Part shown: positions 8,508-15,983 of the stretch, one piece after another
Numbering within the stretch: the stretch's first letter is position 1
Layout: each line of letters begins with the position of its first letter
Origin: Verrucomicrobiia bacterium
Lineage (GTDB): Bacteria > Verrucomicrobiota > Verrucomicrobiia > Opitutales > Cerasicoccaceae
DNA: 64,000 nucleotides
Direction: 5' to 3'
Assembly: GCA_030425485.1 (NCBI GenBank)
Contig: JAUIAM010000007.1
Span: 91,025-155,024 of the forward strand
The notes under the pieces: generated by a model
What the model was told of the DNA's origin: nothing
What the model saw: the letters and a program-made list of their open reading frames with translations, nothing else
Databases searched by the model: none
Program-made: the position numbers and the translations under genes

Positions 8508-8584
8508 TTGCCACAGAGTCACGGAGAGCACGGAGCATTCTGCTTAGCTGTTAATTCTCTCTGTGTCCTCCGTGCCTCTGTGGC
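8508..8584. repeat. Palindromic element, family 2, between pheS and pheT
   Basis: The left arm TTGCCACAGAGTCACGGAGA (continuing GCACGGAG) and the right arm TCCTCCGTGCCTCTGTGGC form an imperfect palindrome. The centre GAGCATTCTGCTTAGCTGT is recognisably the same as the centre of the copy at 7364, so the two are homologous copies about 1.1 kb apart. It ends 20 bp before the pheT ATG. Confidence 0.78.
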
Positions 8585-8604
8585 TAAGTCTAAAAAAATC
8601 TCCC

Positions 8605-11025
8605 ATGAAAATTTCCCTTACCTGGCTAAAGCACTACGTCGATCTCGACGGCATCACGACTGAGCAGCTCGTCGAGACGCTGCCCATGATCGGCCTTGAG
8701 GTCGAGGGCGTGGAGTCCACCGCGCTCCCGCAATTTGAAAAGCTCGTCGTAGGCGAAGTGCTCTCGCGTGAGCAGCACCCGAACGCCGATCGCCTCGGCG
8801 TTTGCATGGTGGACGTTGGCGCAGAAGAGCCGCAGCAAATCGTCTGCGGAGCGAGCAACTACAAGGTCGGCGACCGTATCCCCGTGGCCCTGCCGGGCTG
8901 CAAGCTGCCGGGCGACTTTAAGATCAAAAAGAGCAAGCTGCGCGGCGTCCCCAGTAACGGCATGATGTGCTCGGCTAAGGAGCTAGGAATGGGCGAGGAC
9001 CACAGCGGTCTGCTCATCCTCGAGCAGCGACCGGAGATTGGCACACCGATTAACGATGTGTTCCCCGGTGGCGAAACTGTGATCGAGCTGGAGCTGACGG
9101 CCAACCGCGGCGACTGCCTGAGCCACATCGGCGTGGCTCGTGAGGTCGCGGCCGCCTTTGATCGCGAACTCACCCTACCCAAGGTCAAGCAGCACCCCGG
9201 CGAAGGTGAGGGGCTCATCAGTGGGGTAGAGGTTCAGAGCGAAGCTTGCCCGCTCTACACGGCAGCCAGCATCAAGGGGGTAAAAATCGCCCCCAGCCCG
9301 GATTGGCTGCGCGAGGCTATCGAGGCCATCGGCCTGCGCCCGATCAACAACGTGGTCGACGTGACGAACTACGTCCTGCACGAGACAGGCCAGCCCCTGC
9401 ATGCCTTTGATGCGGCCAAGATCAAGGGCGGTAAGATCATCGTCCGTCAAGCCCAGGACGGCGAGCAGATCAAGACCCTTGATGAGGTTGAGCGTAAACT
9501 TACCGCTGCCGACACGGTCATCGCCGACGCCGAGCGCGCGCTGGTCGTGGCAGGCGTCATGGGCAGCATCGAGGCCGAGGTGGACGACTCCACGGTCGAC
9601 ATCGTGCTGGAGAGCGCGTATTTCCGCGCGGGCGCTGTGCGCGGGACTACCCGCCGCCTGAACCTTTTCACCGATAGCTCACACCGCTTCTCGCGTGACG
9701 TCGACCCCGCCGGGGTGGACTTCGCCGCGCGCCGCTGCATCGACCTGATTCTTCAGGTGGCCGGTGGCACCGTGGTAGGTAAGACCATTACCATGGGCGA
9801 GGCCCCGCGTGCCGACCGCACGATCGAAATCACCCCCGACTATGTGCGCCGTGTTTGCGGGTTCAAAGTCGAGGACGAAGCCATTGCTGCCGCCTTTACC
9901 CGCCTTGGCTTTAAGGTGGACTCAAACGCCTACCAGTGGCGCGTGCTCGTGCCGTCGTTCCGCCCCGAGGTGGATCGTCCGATCGACCTGGTGGAGGAGT
10001 TCATCCGTCTGCATGGTTCCGCTCAGATACCCAGCGCGTCCGTCAAAGCCGTTGGTCTCTCACGCGAGGATGACCCGCTGGCTGTCTTTAACCGCAAGGC
10101 AGTGGAAAAGCTGGCCGGTGCAGCCTTCGCCGAGTGCTCGCACTACACGCTGGTTGACGGCAAGGAACTGGCCACGTGGTTTGGCCAGGACCGTGCCGAC
10201 GTCCTCCAGTTGGACAACCCGTTGACCAGCGAGATGAGCCACCTGCGCCCCTCGCTCATCCCGGGCCTGCTCGATGCCCTGCGCCTGAACTTTAACAAGG
10301 GCAACGCTCCGGCTCGCCTGTGTGAAACAGGCCGCGTCTTCCGCTCCGTGGACGGCAAGGTCTCCGAGCTGGCTTCGGTCGGCTTTGTCATGGTGGTCGA
10401 TGACGGCCAGCGCCGCTGGCGCGAACGCGAGCAACCGGACTTTTACACCGCCAAGCAGATCGTGGGCGAACTCGCTGCCCTGGCAGGGGTCAAGCCCGAG
10501 AAGCTCGAATACGCACTGCTCGAAGGCGAGCCCCTCTGGCAGCCCGATCACGCCGCGCATGCTTCCTGCTGGAAGAAAACGGGCTACAAGGCCTTTGCGG
10601 GCATGGTCAACGTCTCCGCGCTCAAGGTCTGGGACATCGATTCGATGGTCATCGCCGGTGAGCTCATCCTCGACCCAAGCCTGCTGGCCAAGGAGCGCAA
10701 GCCCGTGCGTCTGGAGAAGTTTTCCAACTTCCCGCCCTCGACCAAGGACCTCGCGCTCATCGTCGACGCGGACACTCCGGCAGAGAGCGTGCGTAGCCAG
10801 ATCGCCAAGGCTGCAGCCGAGGCGACAGGTGAGGGCTTCTCCGCAGACGGCGTCAGCGTGTTTGACCAGTACGCGGGCGAAGGCCTGCCCGAGGGCAAGA
10901 AAAGCCTCGGCTTTGCCATCCGCTTCCGTGCAGCCGACCGCACACTGAAGGACAAGGAGGTCAATCAGGCCTTCGACCAGATTCAGGCAGCGATCAAGGA
11001 AGCTGGCTACGAGGTGCGGGGGTAA
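8605..11025 (+). CDS. pheT: Phenylalanyl-tRNA synthetase beta subunit
   Basis: An 806-residue protein starting MKISLTWLKHYVDLDG, the usual PheT N-terminus; the frame is open upstream to 8563, but that part is repeat sequence. Domains in order are the EMAP/tRNA-binding domain (about 40-155), the B3/B4 editing domain (about 205-385, with RPINNVVDVTNYVLHETGQPLHAFD), B5 (about 405-480), the catalytic-like core, and the C-terminal FDX-ACB anticodon-binding domain (LEKFSNFPPSTKDLALIVD onwards). It pairs with PheS and performs Tyr-tRNA(Phe) editing. The length is normal. Confidence 0.97.
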   Translation: MKISLTWLKHYVDLDGITTEQLVETLPMIGLEVEGVESTALPQFEKLVVGEVLSREQHPNADRLGVCMVDVGAEEPQQIVCGASNYKVGDRIPVALPGCKLPGDFKIKKSKLRGVPSNGMMCSAKELGMGEDHSGLLILEQRPEIGTPINDVFPGGETVIELELTANRGDCLSHIGVAREVAAAFDRELTLPKVKQHPGEGEGLISGVEVQSEACPLYTAASIKGVKIAPSPDWLREAIEAIGLRPINNVVDVTNYVLHETGQPLHAFDAAKIKGGKIIVRQAQDGEQIKTLDEVERKLTAADTVIADAERALVVAGVMGSIEAEVDDSTVDIVLESAYFRAGAVRGTTRRLNLFTDSSHRFSRDVDPAGVDFAARRCIDLILQVAGGTVVGKTITMGEAPRADRTIEITPDYVRRVCGFKVEDEAIAAAFTRLGFKVDSNAYQWRVLVPSFRPEVDRPIDLVEEFIRLHGSAQIPSASVKAVGLSREDDPLAVFNRKAVEKLAGAAFAECSHYTLVDGKELATWFGQDRADVLQLDNPLTSEMSHLRPSLIPGLLDALRLNFNKGNAPARLCETGRVFRSVDGKVSELASVGFVMVVDDGQRRWREREQPDFYTAKQIVGELAALAGVKPEKLEYALLEGEPLWQPDHAAHASCWKKTGYKAFAGMVNVSALKVWDIDSMVIAGELILDPSLLAKERKPVRLEKFSNFPPSTKDLALIVDADTPAESVRSQIAKAAAEATGEGFSADGVSVFDQYAGEGLPEGKKSLGFAIRFRAADRTLKDKEVNQAFDQIQAAIKEAGYEVRG

Positions 11026-11040
11026 GCGCCGCTTCTGTAC

Positions 11041-11180
11041 TCTAGGGCAGTTTAAATAAAAATGTAGCCGGAGATGTCTCTATATTTTAACCACGGATCA
11101 CACAGATGTTCACGGATAACCCCGGAATCATCTGTGTGAATCTGCGAAATCTGCGGACACAATATTTCTTAAAATGCTCT
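11041..11180. repeat. 140-bp element with imperfect terminal inverted repeats, family 1 (copy B)
   Basis: The left end TCTAGGGCAGTTTAAATAAA and right end CTTAAAATGCTCT are imperfect inverted repeats. Internal blocks GAGATGTCTCTATATTT, ATCTGTGTGAATCTG and CTGCGGACACAATATT recur in copy C at 34686-34825, which has exactly the same length. It is non-coding and lies between convergent genes. Confidence 0.78.
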
Positions 11181-11185
11181 AGCTA

Positions 11186-11220
11186 AATAAAACGGGGTCG
11201 CCCATGACAGGCGACCCCGT
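11186..11220 (-). terminator. Terminator of the membrane-protein gene
   Basis: A perfect 11-bp stem, ACGGGGTCGCC / GGCGACCCCGT, with a 7-nt loop. Read on the minus strand it is followed by TTTTATTT, so it terminates the gene that ends at 11243. Confidence 0.88.
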
Positions 11221-11242
11221 GAGTTGGCGGGAGAGGGTAGGG

Positions 11243-11632
11243 TTACCGGACCTCCCGGTAGTGTTCCTCGTAGCGTTCGCGGTTGCGGGCCTTCTTGCGC
11301 ATCTTGTCGAAGTTGAACATGTTAAAGAAGTGCATGCCACCGAGCACGAGCATGACCACGCCGAGCTTGGTCGCCGCGTACTCGATGCCATCAACCACGG
11401 TGTCGGGCTTGTTGCCGAATTTTAAAAACAGCAGTACGAAGCCAATGTTGATCAGGTAAAAGCCGACCACCAGCAGGTGGTTGACTGCGTCTGCTCGTGC
11501 CTCATCCCCGTGGAAGGCGTCGATGAGAAACAGGCGTCCGTTCTTGTGTAGTGTGCGCGCGACCCAGATGGTCATGGCGAGTGCTGCCAGCATATAGATG
11601 GCGTAGATGGTGATGGTAAGGGTGGTGTTCAT
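11243..11632 (-). CDS. Small integral membrane protein, unknown function
   Basis: A 129-residue protein with three predicted membrane spans: ITIYAIYMLAALAMTIWV, LLVVGFYLINIGFVLLFL and LGVVMLVLGGMHFFNMF. Each is separated by short charged loops, and it has a very basic tail (KMRKKARNRERYEEHYREVR) that should be cytoplasmic. The segment GIEYAATKLGVVMLVLGGMH looks conserved, but I know no function for it. Its promoter region holds two near-identical palindromes (11663-11724), so it is probably tightly repressed by an unlinked regulator. It has its own terminator, so it is a monocistronic unit. Confidence 0.7.
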   Translation of the reverse strand: MNTTLTITIYAIYMLAALAMTIWVARTLHKNGRLFLIDAFHGDEARADAVNHLLVVGFYLINIGFVLLFLKFGNKPDTVVDGIEYAATKLGVVMLVLGGMHFFNMFNFDKMRKKARNRERYEEHYREVR

Positions 11633-11662
11633 GATGTGTGGATATTGATTGTTTTAGATTGT

Positions 11663-11724
11663 ATTTTCAGTAAAAACTGAAAATTAATTCGGGTAAAGTT
11701 TTATTTTCGGTAATTTCTGAAAAT
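11663..11724. promoter_or_regulatory. Tandem palindromic operator upstream of the membrane-protein gene
   Basis: Two 22-bp palindromes occupy 11663-11684 and 11703-11724. Their cores are TTTTCAGT-N4-ACTGAAAA (perfect 8-bp arms) and TTTTCGGT-N4-TCTGAAAA. The two sites match at 18 of 22 positions and begin exactly 40 bp apart, about four helical turns, so dimers would bind the same DNA face. They lie 31-92 bp upstream of the ATG at 11632 (minus strand). A winged-helix or TetR-like repressor is a plausible binder; none is adjacent. Confidence 0.65.
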
Positions 11725-11906
11725 ATCATCTTGGCATTCAACCTCGCGGGTCATGCCCGATCTGACGTCACATCGTCGACGCCGAAGAGGTTGCGCTAAG
11801 TCCTGGGCTGTCACGACCAGGCGGCTGCTTTTTGGCGGTAATTTGCCTCCGCAGGGCGAAGAAATGCCTTGAAAACTGGGCCAAAGCGGAAAGCCTAGGA
11901 TGCACC

Positions 11907-12200
11907 ATGCCTTCGGACAAAATCGACATTGACTACGTGGCCAAGCTGGCCCGCCTCGACCTCAGCGAAGAGGAGAAGCAGACTTTTACCGCCCAACTGG
12001 GCGACATCCTCGGCTACGTTGATAAACTCAGCGACGTGGACGTCTCCGGCGTTGAGCCCATGGCGCACGCCTTTCCGCTGGAAAACGTGCTCGACGAAGA
12101 CGAGCCCCGCGAGCCGCTCACGGTGGTCGAGGCCCTGCGCAATGCACCCGCCCAGCGCGATAACCAGATCGTTGTCCCCAAAGTCGTAGAAGACGCATAG
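11907..12200 (+). CDS. gatC: Asp/Glu-tRNA amidotransferase subunit C
   Basis: A 97-residue GatC, the small subunit that clamps GatA to GatB. Typical blocks are IDYVAKLARLDLSEEEK near the start and SDVDVSGVEPMAHAFPLENVLDED. The ATG at 11907 gives the normal length; the frame is open to 11832, but the extension is unlike the family. It is followed by gatA 187 bp downstream. Confidence 0.93.
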   Translation: MPSDKIDIDYVAKLARLDLSEEEKQTFTAQLGDILGYVDKLSDVDVSGVEPMAHAFPLENVLDEDEPREPLTVVEALRNAPAQRDNQIVVPKVVEDA

Positions 12201-12201
12201 C

Positions 12202-12255
12202 AAGCGCACGGCGCTTGACCCGATTGAGGGGCTAGCCCCTACGGCGCTTTGCGCC
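12202..12255. repeat. Cluster of three short hairpins after gatC
   Basis: Three consecutive palindromes: AAGCGC/GCGCTT (12202-12216), AGGGGCTAGCCCCT (12227-12240) and GGCGC-TTT-GCGCC (12243-12255). No U-tract follows, so they look like a repeat or processing element rather than a terminator. Further right, 12320-12365 contains a single family-2-like arm (CTGCGTCTCTGCGGTTTA). Confidence 0.5.
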
Positions 12256-12387
12256 TACCCCATGAATTAAACAGTCGCGCCCTTCATCACATACATTTAT
12301 TTGAACAACTTTGAATCATCCTGTGGTTTGCGCTAACCCGTTGGGCTCTGCGTCTCTGCGGTTTAATCATTTTCAAAACACATTCCC

Positions 12388-13848
12388 ATGAGTGATTTAA
12401 TCTCCAAAACCGCGGCCAAACTCTCCGCCATGCTTGCCGCTGGCGAGGTCTCTTCGGTCGAAGTGACCCAAGCCTTTATCGACCGCACCGAGGCGGTTGA
12501 GGAGCGGGTGAAGGCCTTTAACTCCTGCGATAAGTCGTGGGCGCTCGCTCAGGCCGAGGCCAGCGACAAGCGTCGCGCCGCAGGGCAGGCGAGTGGTCCG
12601 CTGGACGGCATTCCCGTCGCGCTTAAAGACATTATCGCGGTCAAGGACCAGCCCCTGACCTGCTCCAGCCGCATGCTGGAAAACTTCGTCTCGCCCTACG
12701 ATGCGCACGTGACCGAGCTGCTTAAGGCGCAGGGTGCGGTGCTCTGGGGGCGGCTCAATATGGACGAGTTTGCCATGGGCTCCTCCACGGAGAACAGTGC
12801 TTTTCAAACCAGCCGCAACCCCTGGAATCTCGACTGTGTGCCCGGTGGCAGCAGTGGTGGTAGTGCCGCTTGTGTGGCCGCGCTGGAGGCTCCGCTTTCG
12901 ATCGGTAGTGACACGGGCGGCTCGATTCGCCAGCCGGCCGCCTTCTGTGGCGTGGTGGGCATGAAGCCAACCTATGGGCTCGTTTCGCGCTTTGGCCTGG
13001 TCGCCTTTGCCTCGTCGCTCGATCAGTTCGGCCCCTTTAGTCGGACGGTGGAAGATGCCGCCATGCTCCTGCAGGGCATCGTGGGGCACGACGACCGCGA
13101 CTCGACTTCCTTCAAGGCCGAGGTCCCCGACTACCGCGCTGCGCTTACGCAAAAGCAGGGGCCGTGGAAAATCGGCGTGCCCAGCGAGTACTTTGCCAAG
13201 GGACTCGACCCCGAGATCAAGGCAGCGGTCGAAGACGCGATCAAGTTCTACGAGTCCGAGGGCTGCGCCATTGAGGAGATTTCGCTCAAAATGACCGAGT
13301 ACGCGCTGCCGGTTTACTACATCCTGGCCACGGCAGAGGCTTCGTCGAATCTCGGACGCTATGACGGCATCCGTTATACCCATCGGGCAAAGAACGCCGA
13401 GGACGCGATCGACCTGTACTATAAGAGCCGTGCCGAGGGCTTCGGGCCCGAGGTTAAGCGCCGCATCATCCTCGGTACCTACGTGCTCTCCAGTGGCTAT
13501 TACGACGCCTACTACCTGCGCGCGCAAAAGGTTCGCACGCTCATCCGCGAGGAGTTCATGCAGGTTTTCCAGAATGTGGACGCCATCCTCACGCCGACCA
13601 CGCCCACGCCATCCTTCAAGCGCGGCGAGAAGGCTGACCCGCTCTCGATGTACCTAAATGACATTTACACGATCAACGTGAACCTCGCCGGACTGCCAGC
13701 GATCTCCGTGCCCTGCGGCTTTACCAGTAGCAAGCTGCCCATCGGGTTGCAACTGATCGGTAAGCCCTTTGCCGAGGCTGACATGCTGGCCATGGCCCAC
13801 CGCTACGAACAAGCCCACACCTGGAAGGACGCGGTCGCTGCATTGTAG
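12388..13848 (+). CDS. gatA: Asp/Glu-tRNA amidotransferase subunit A (amidase)
   Basis: A 486-residue amidase-signature protein that releases ammonia from glutamine for transamidation of misacylated tRNA. The Ser-cisSer-Lys triad is visible: VALKDI (Lys near 77), GGSSGGSAA (cis-Ser) and SIGSDTGGSIRQPAAFCG (nucleophile Ser). The segment NPWNLDCVPGGSSGGSAA and the C-terminal NLAGLPAISVPCG are typical of GatA. It lies between gatC and the inverted-repeat element that separates it from gatB. Confidence 0.97.
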   Translation: MSDLISKTAAKLSAMLAAGEVSSVEVTQAFIDRTEAVEERVKAFNSCDKSWALAQAEASDKRRAAGQASGPLDGIPVALKDIIAVKDQPLTCSSRMLENFVSPYDAHVTELLKAQGAVLWGRLNMDEFAMGSSTENSAFQTSRNPWNLDCVPGGSSGGSAACVAALEAPLSIGSDTGGSIRQPAAFCGVVGMKPTYGLVSRFGLVAFASSLDQFGPFSRTVEDAAMLLQGIVGHDDRDSTSFKAEVPDYRAALTQKQGPWKIGVPSEYFAKGLDPEIKAAVEDAIKFYESEGCAIEEISLKMTEYALPVYYILATAEASSNLGRYDGIRYTHRAKNAEDAIDLYYKSRAEGFGPEVKRRIILGTYVLSSGYYDAYYLRAQKVRTLIREEFMQVFQNVDAILTPTTPTPSFKRGEKADPLSMYLNDIYTINVNLAGLPAISVPCGFTSSKLPIGLQLIGKPFAEADMLAMAHRYEQAHTWKDAVAAL

Positions 13849-13856
13849 TTAAAATC

Positions 13857-14298
13857 AACCACAGAGGACACAGAGAGCACAGAGATGGAGTTGAACAAGC
13901 TATCCGGAGCAGTCGTTGACGCAGCGATTCAAGTGCACAAAGCGCTTGGGCCTGGATTGTTGGAATCAACTTATGAAAGGTGTCTTCACCAGGAGCTGAC
14001 ATTGAGGAATATCAACGTTCAACGCCAAGTCATTTGTCCGATTGAGTATCGTGGTTTACAACTAGACGAAGGCTACCGCCTTGATTTGCTGGTGGAGGAT
14101 TCAATTATTGTAGAGCTTAAAGCGGCCGAAGAATTAAATAATATTCATACGGCACAGCTGTTAACATACCTCAAACTCACCGGCATGGAGCTTGGTCTTC
14201 TTATAAACTTTAACGTTACACTTTTGAAGAACGGCATACGTCGATTGACTACAGCCAAACCGAATAAACCCTCTGTGCACTCTGTGTCCTCTGTGGTT
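13857..14298. mobile_element. Inverted-repeat element carrying a GxxExxY / PD-(D/E)XK gene
   Basis: The left arm 13857-13884 begins AACCACAGAGGACACAGAGA, and the right arm 14271-14298 is its reverse complement with 27 of 28 positions matching. The enclosed gene starts on the very next base after the left arm, and its stop codon begins on the first base after the right arm. The arms are the same sequence type as the gene-less palindromes at 7364, 8508 and 37313. It interrupts the gatCAB cluster between gatA and gatB, leaving 8 bp to the gatA stop and 15 bp to the gatB start. No target-site duplication is obvious. Confidence 0.75.
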
Positions 14299-14301
14299 TA
14301 A
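13885..14301 (+). CDS. GxxExxY protein (PD-(D/E)XK nuclease-like)
   Basis: A 138-residue protein of the GxxExxY family (Pfam PDDEXK_3). The name-giving motif is GLLESTY at residues 24-30. The nuclease-type motif is RLDLLV...IIVELKA: Asp67, then Glu77-Leu-Lys79, matching D-x(n)-ExK of PD-(D/E)XK enzymes. The family's biochemical activity is not established. The last nine residues (S130-V138) are encoded by the right arm of the flanking inverted repeat. Codon use is visibly more AT-rich than gatA and gatB on either side (NNIHTAQLL, INFNVTLLKNG), consistent with acquisition. Translation initiates directly at the edge of the left arm. Confidence 0.9.
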   Translation: MELNKLSGAVVDAAIQVHKALGPGLLESTYERCLHQELTLRNINVQRQVICPIEYRGLQLDEGYRLDLLVEDSIIVELKAAEELNNIHTAQLLTYLKLTGMELGLLINFNVTLLKNGIRRLTTAKPNKPSVHSVSSVV

Positions 14302-14313
14302 CCTATATACATC

Positions 14314-15786
14314 ATGGAATTTAAAGCAGACATCGGCCTGGAAGTTCACGTGCAGCTCAAGACGCGCTCGAAGATGTTCACGCGCGCCCCTTACTACTAC
14401 GGGGCTGAGCCCAACACCCTGACCGACCCGGTTGTGCTCGCGTTGCCGGGCGTGCTTCCCGTCATGAACAAGGAAGCCGTGCGCAAGACCGTGCAGCTCG
14501 GTCTGCTCTGCAAGTGCGAGATTGCCGAGCGCTGCAAGTGGGACCGCAAGAATTACTTTTACCCGGACAGCCCGAAGAACTACCAGCTCTCGCAGTTCGA
14601 CCAGCCGATTTGCAACGGGGGCGAGGTCGAAATCGAGATGCTTGGGGCCTCGCGCAACGTCATGGGCGAGCACCGCATGGTCCAGCTCACGCGTATCCAC
14701 TTGGAGGAAGACGTGGGCAAGCTGACCCACTTCGCCAACGACAGCCTGGTGGACTACAACCGCGCGGGTGCGCCCCTGTGCGAGATCGTGACCGAGCCCG
14801 ACATGCACAACGCCGATGAGGTTTTTGCCTTCCTCACCGCCCTACGCAACAACATCGTCGCAGCAGGTCTCTCCGACTGCGACATGGAGAAGGGCCAAAT
14901 GCGCTGCGATGCCAATATCTCTGTGCGCCCCGTCGGACAGGAGCAACTCGGGACCAAGGTCGAGCTGAAGAACATGAACACCATTTCCGGTGTGCGCAAT
15001 GCCGTGGCTTACGAGATCAAGCGCCAGATCCACGCCGTCATGAGCAAGGAGCCGATCACCCAGCAGACGCGTCGCTGGGACCCCGTGACACAGGTCACGA
15101 GCAAGATGCGCGACAAGGAGGAGTCTCACGACTACCGCTATTTCCCCGACCCGGATCTCATGCCCGTAGCCATTTCCGCAGAGCTAAAGGAGGAGTTGGG
15201 CAAGGACCTGCCGGAGCTGCCCTTCGACCGCCAGCGCCGCTACATGGCCGAGCTGGACCTGCCGTACACCATCACCTCCGTACTTTGCCCAGACCGCGCA
15301 CTGGCTGAGTTTTTCGAGGAAGCCCTCGCCGCCACCAAGGGCAAGGGGGAGCCCAAGGCCGTGGCCAATCTCATTGTCAACGAGCTCCTGCGCGAGCTTT
15401 CTTCGGGCGAGCAGGAGGGCAGCCTGCCGCTGGCCGAAAGTAAAGTCACTCCGGCCCACATCGCCGAGTTGGTTGTCTTGACCGAAGAGGGTGTCATCAC
15501 CAAGCAGATCGGCAAGGAGGTCTTTATCGAGATGTACCAGAGCGGCAAAATGCCGTCAGCAATCGTCGAGGAAAAGGGCCTACAGGCTGAGCAGGGGGAC
15601 GATGGCGAGCTTGAGGCGATCATTCGCGAAGTCGCCGCCGACCCGAAGCACGAGAAGGCCATTGCCCAGTTCAAAGAGGGCAACAAGAAGGCGATCAACT
15701 CCCTCATCGGACCGATTATGAAAGCGACTCAGGGCAAGGCCGACCCGCGCAAGATCATGGAACTGCTGGCTAAGGTCCTGGGGTGA
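14314..15786 (+). CDS. gatB: Asp/Glu-tRNA amidotransferase subunit B
   Basis: A 490-residue GatB, the kinase-like subunit that phosphorylates Glu-tRNA(Gln) or Asp-tRNA(Asn) before amidation. The N-terminal EADIGLEVHVQL-type start (here FKADIGLEVHVQLKTRSKMF), the YFYPDSPKNYQLSQFDQPIC block, the LEEDVGKLTH segment and the C-terminal YqeY-like helical domain (from about residue 335 to NSLIGPIMKATQGKADPRKIMELL) are all present. Together with gatC and gatA, this indicates indirect synthesis of Gln-tRNA and/or Asn-tRNA. Confidence 0.97.
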   Translation: MEFKADIGLEVHVQLKTRSKMFTRAPYYYGAEPNTLTDPVVLALPGVLPVMNKEAVRKTVQLGLLCKCEIAERCKWDRKNYFYPDSPKNYQLSQFDQPICNGGEVEIEMLGASRNVMGEHRMVQLTRIHLEEDVGKLTHFANDSLVDYNRAGAPLCEIVTEPDMHNADEVFAFLTALRNNIVAAGLSDCDMEKGQMRCDANISVRPVGQEQLGTKVELKNMNTISGVRNAVAYEIKRQIHAVMSKEPITQQTRRWDPVTQVTSKMRDKEESHDYRYFPDPDLMPVAISAELKEELGKDLPELPFDRQRRYMAELDLPYTITSVLCPDRALAEFFEEALAATKGKGEPKAVANLIVNELLRELSSGEQEGSLPLAESKVTPAHIAELVVLTEEGVITKQIGKEVFIEMYQSGKMPSAIVEEKGLQAEQGDDGELEAIIREVAADPKHEKAIAQFKEGNKKAINSLIGPIMKATQGKADPRKIMELLAKVLG

Positions 15787-15857
15787 TAAACGCGCAGCGT
15801 TTCATCCGATTTTAGGGAGGGCAGTTTTTGAATTGCCCGTGGGTACAATTGTGTGTC

Positions 15858-15897
15858 GGGGCAGCGAGCAACGCGAGCGATGGGGCGACGCCCCATG
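15858..15897. repeat. GC-rich repeat, copy 1
   Basis: The sequence GGGGCAGCGAGCAACGCGAG then CGATGGGGCGACGCCCCATG recurs in inverted orientation at 20933-20971 with a few differences. The second half contains a short self-complementary hairpin (TGGGGCGACGCCCCA). It lies in the 197-bp gap between gatB and the DUF4139 gene, which holds no gene. Confidence 0.6.
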
Positions 15898-15983
15898 AAT
15901 CAGATCAAACATTGCATGTTTGATGACAAAGATTTGACAACTTTCCTGTTCCCATGTGCGAACTTGTGCGCTAGTATTTTGTC

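Noticed and set aside
12397..13527. A 376-codon frame antisense to gatA
   Set aside because: A shadow of gatA codon bias; the product is low complexity without a fold signature.
15930..15983. Sigma-70-type promoter before the DUF4139 gene (TTGACA ... TAGTAT)
   Set aside because: The two hexamers are about 32 bp apart, far from the usual 17.
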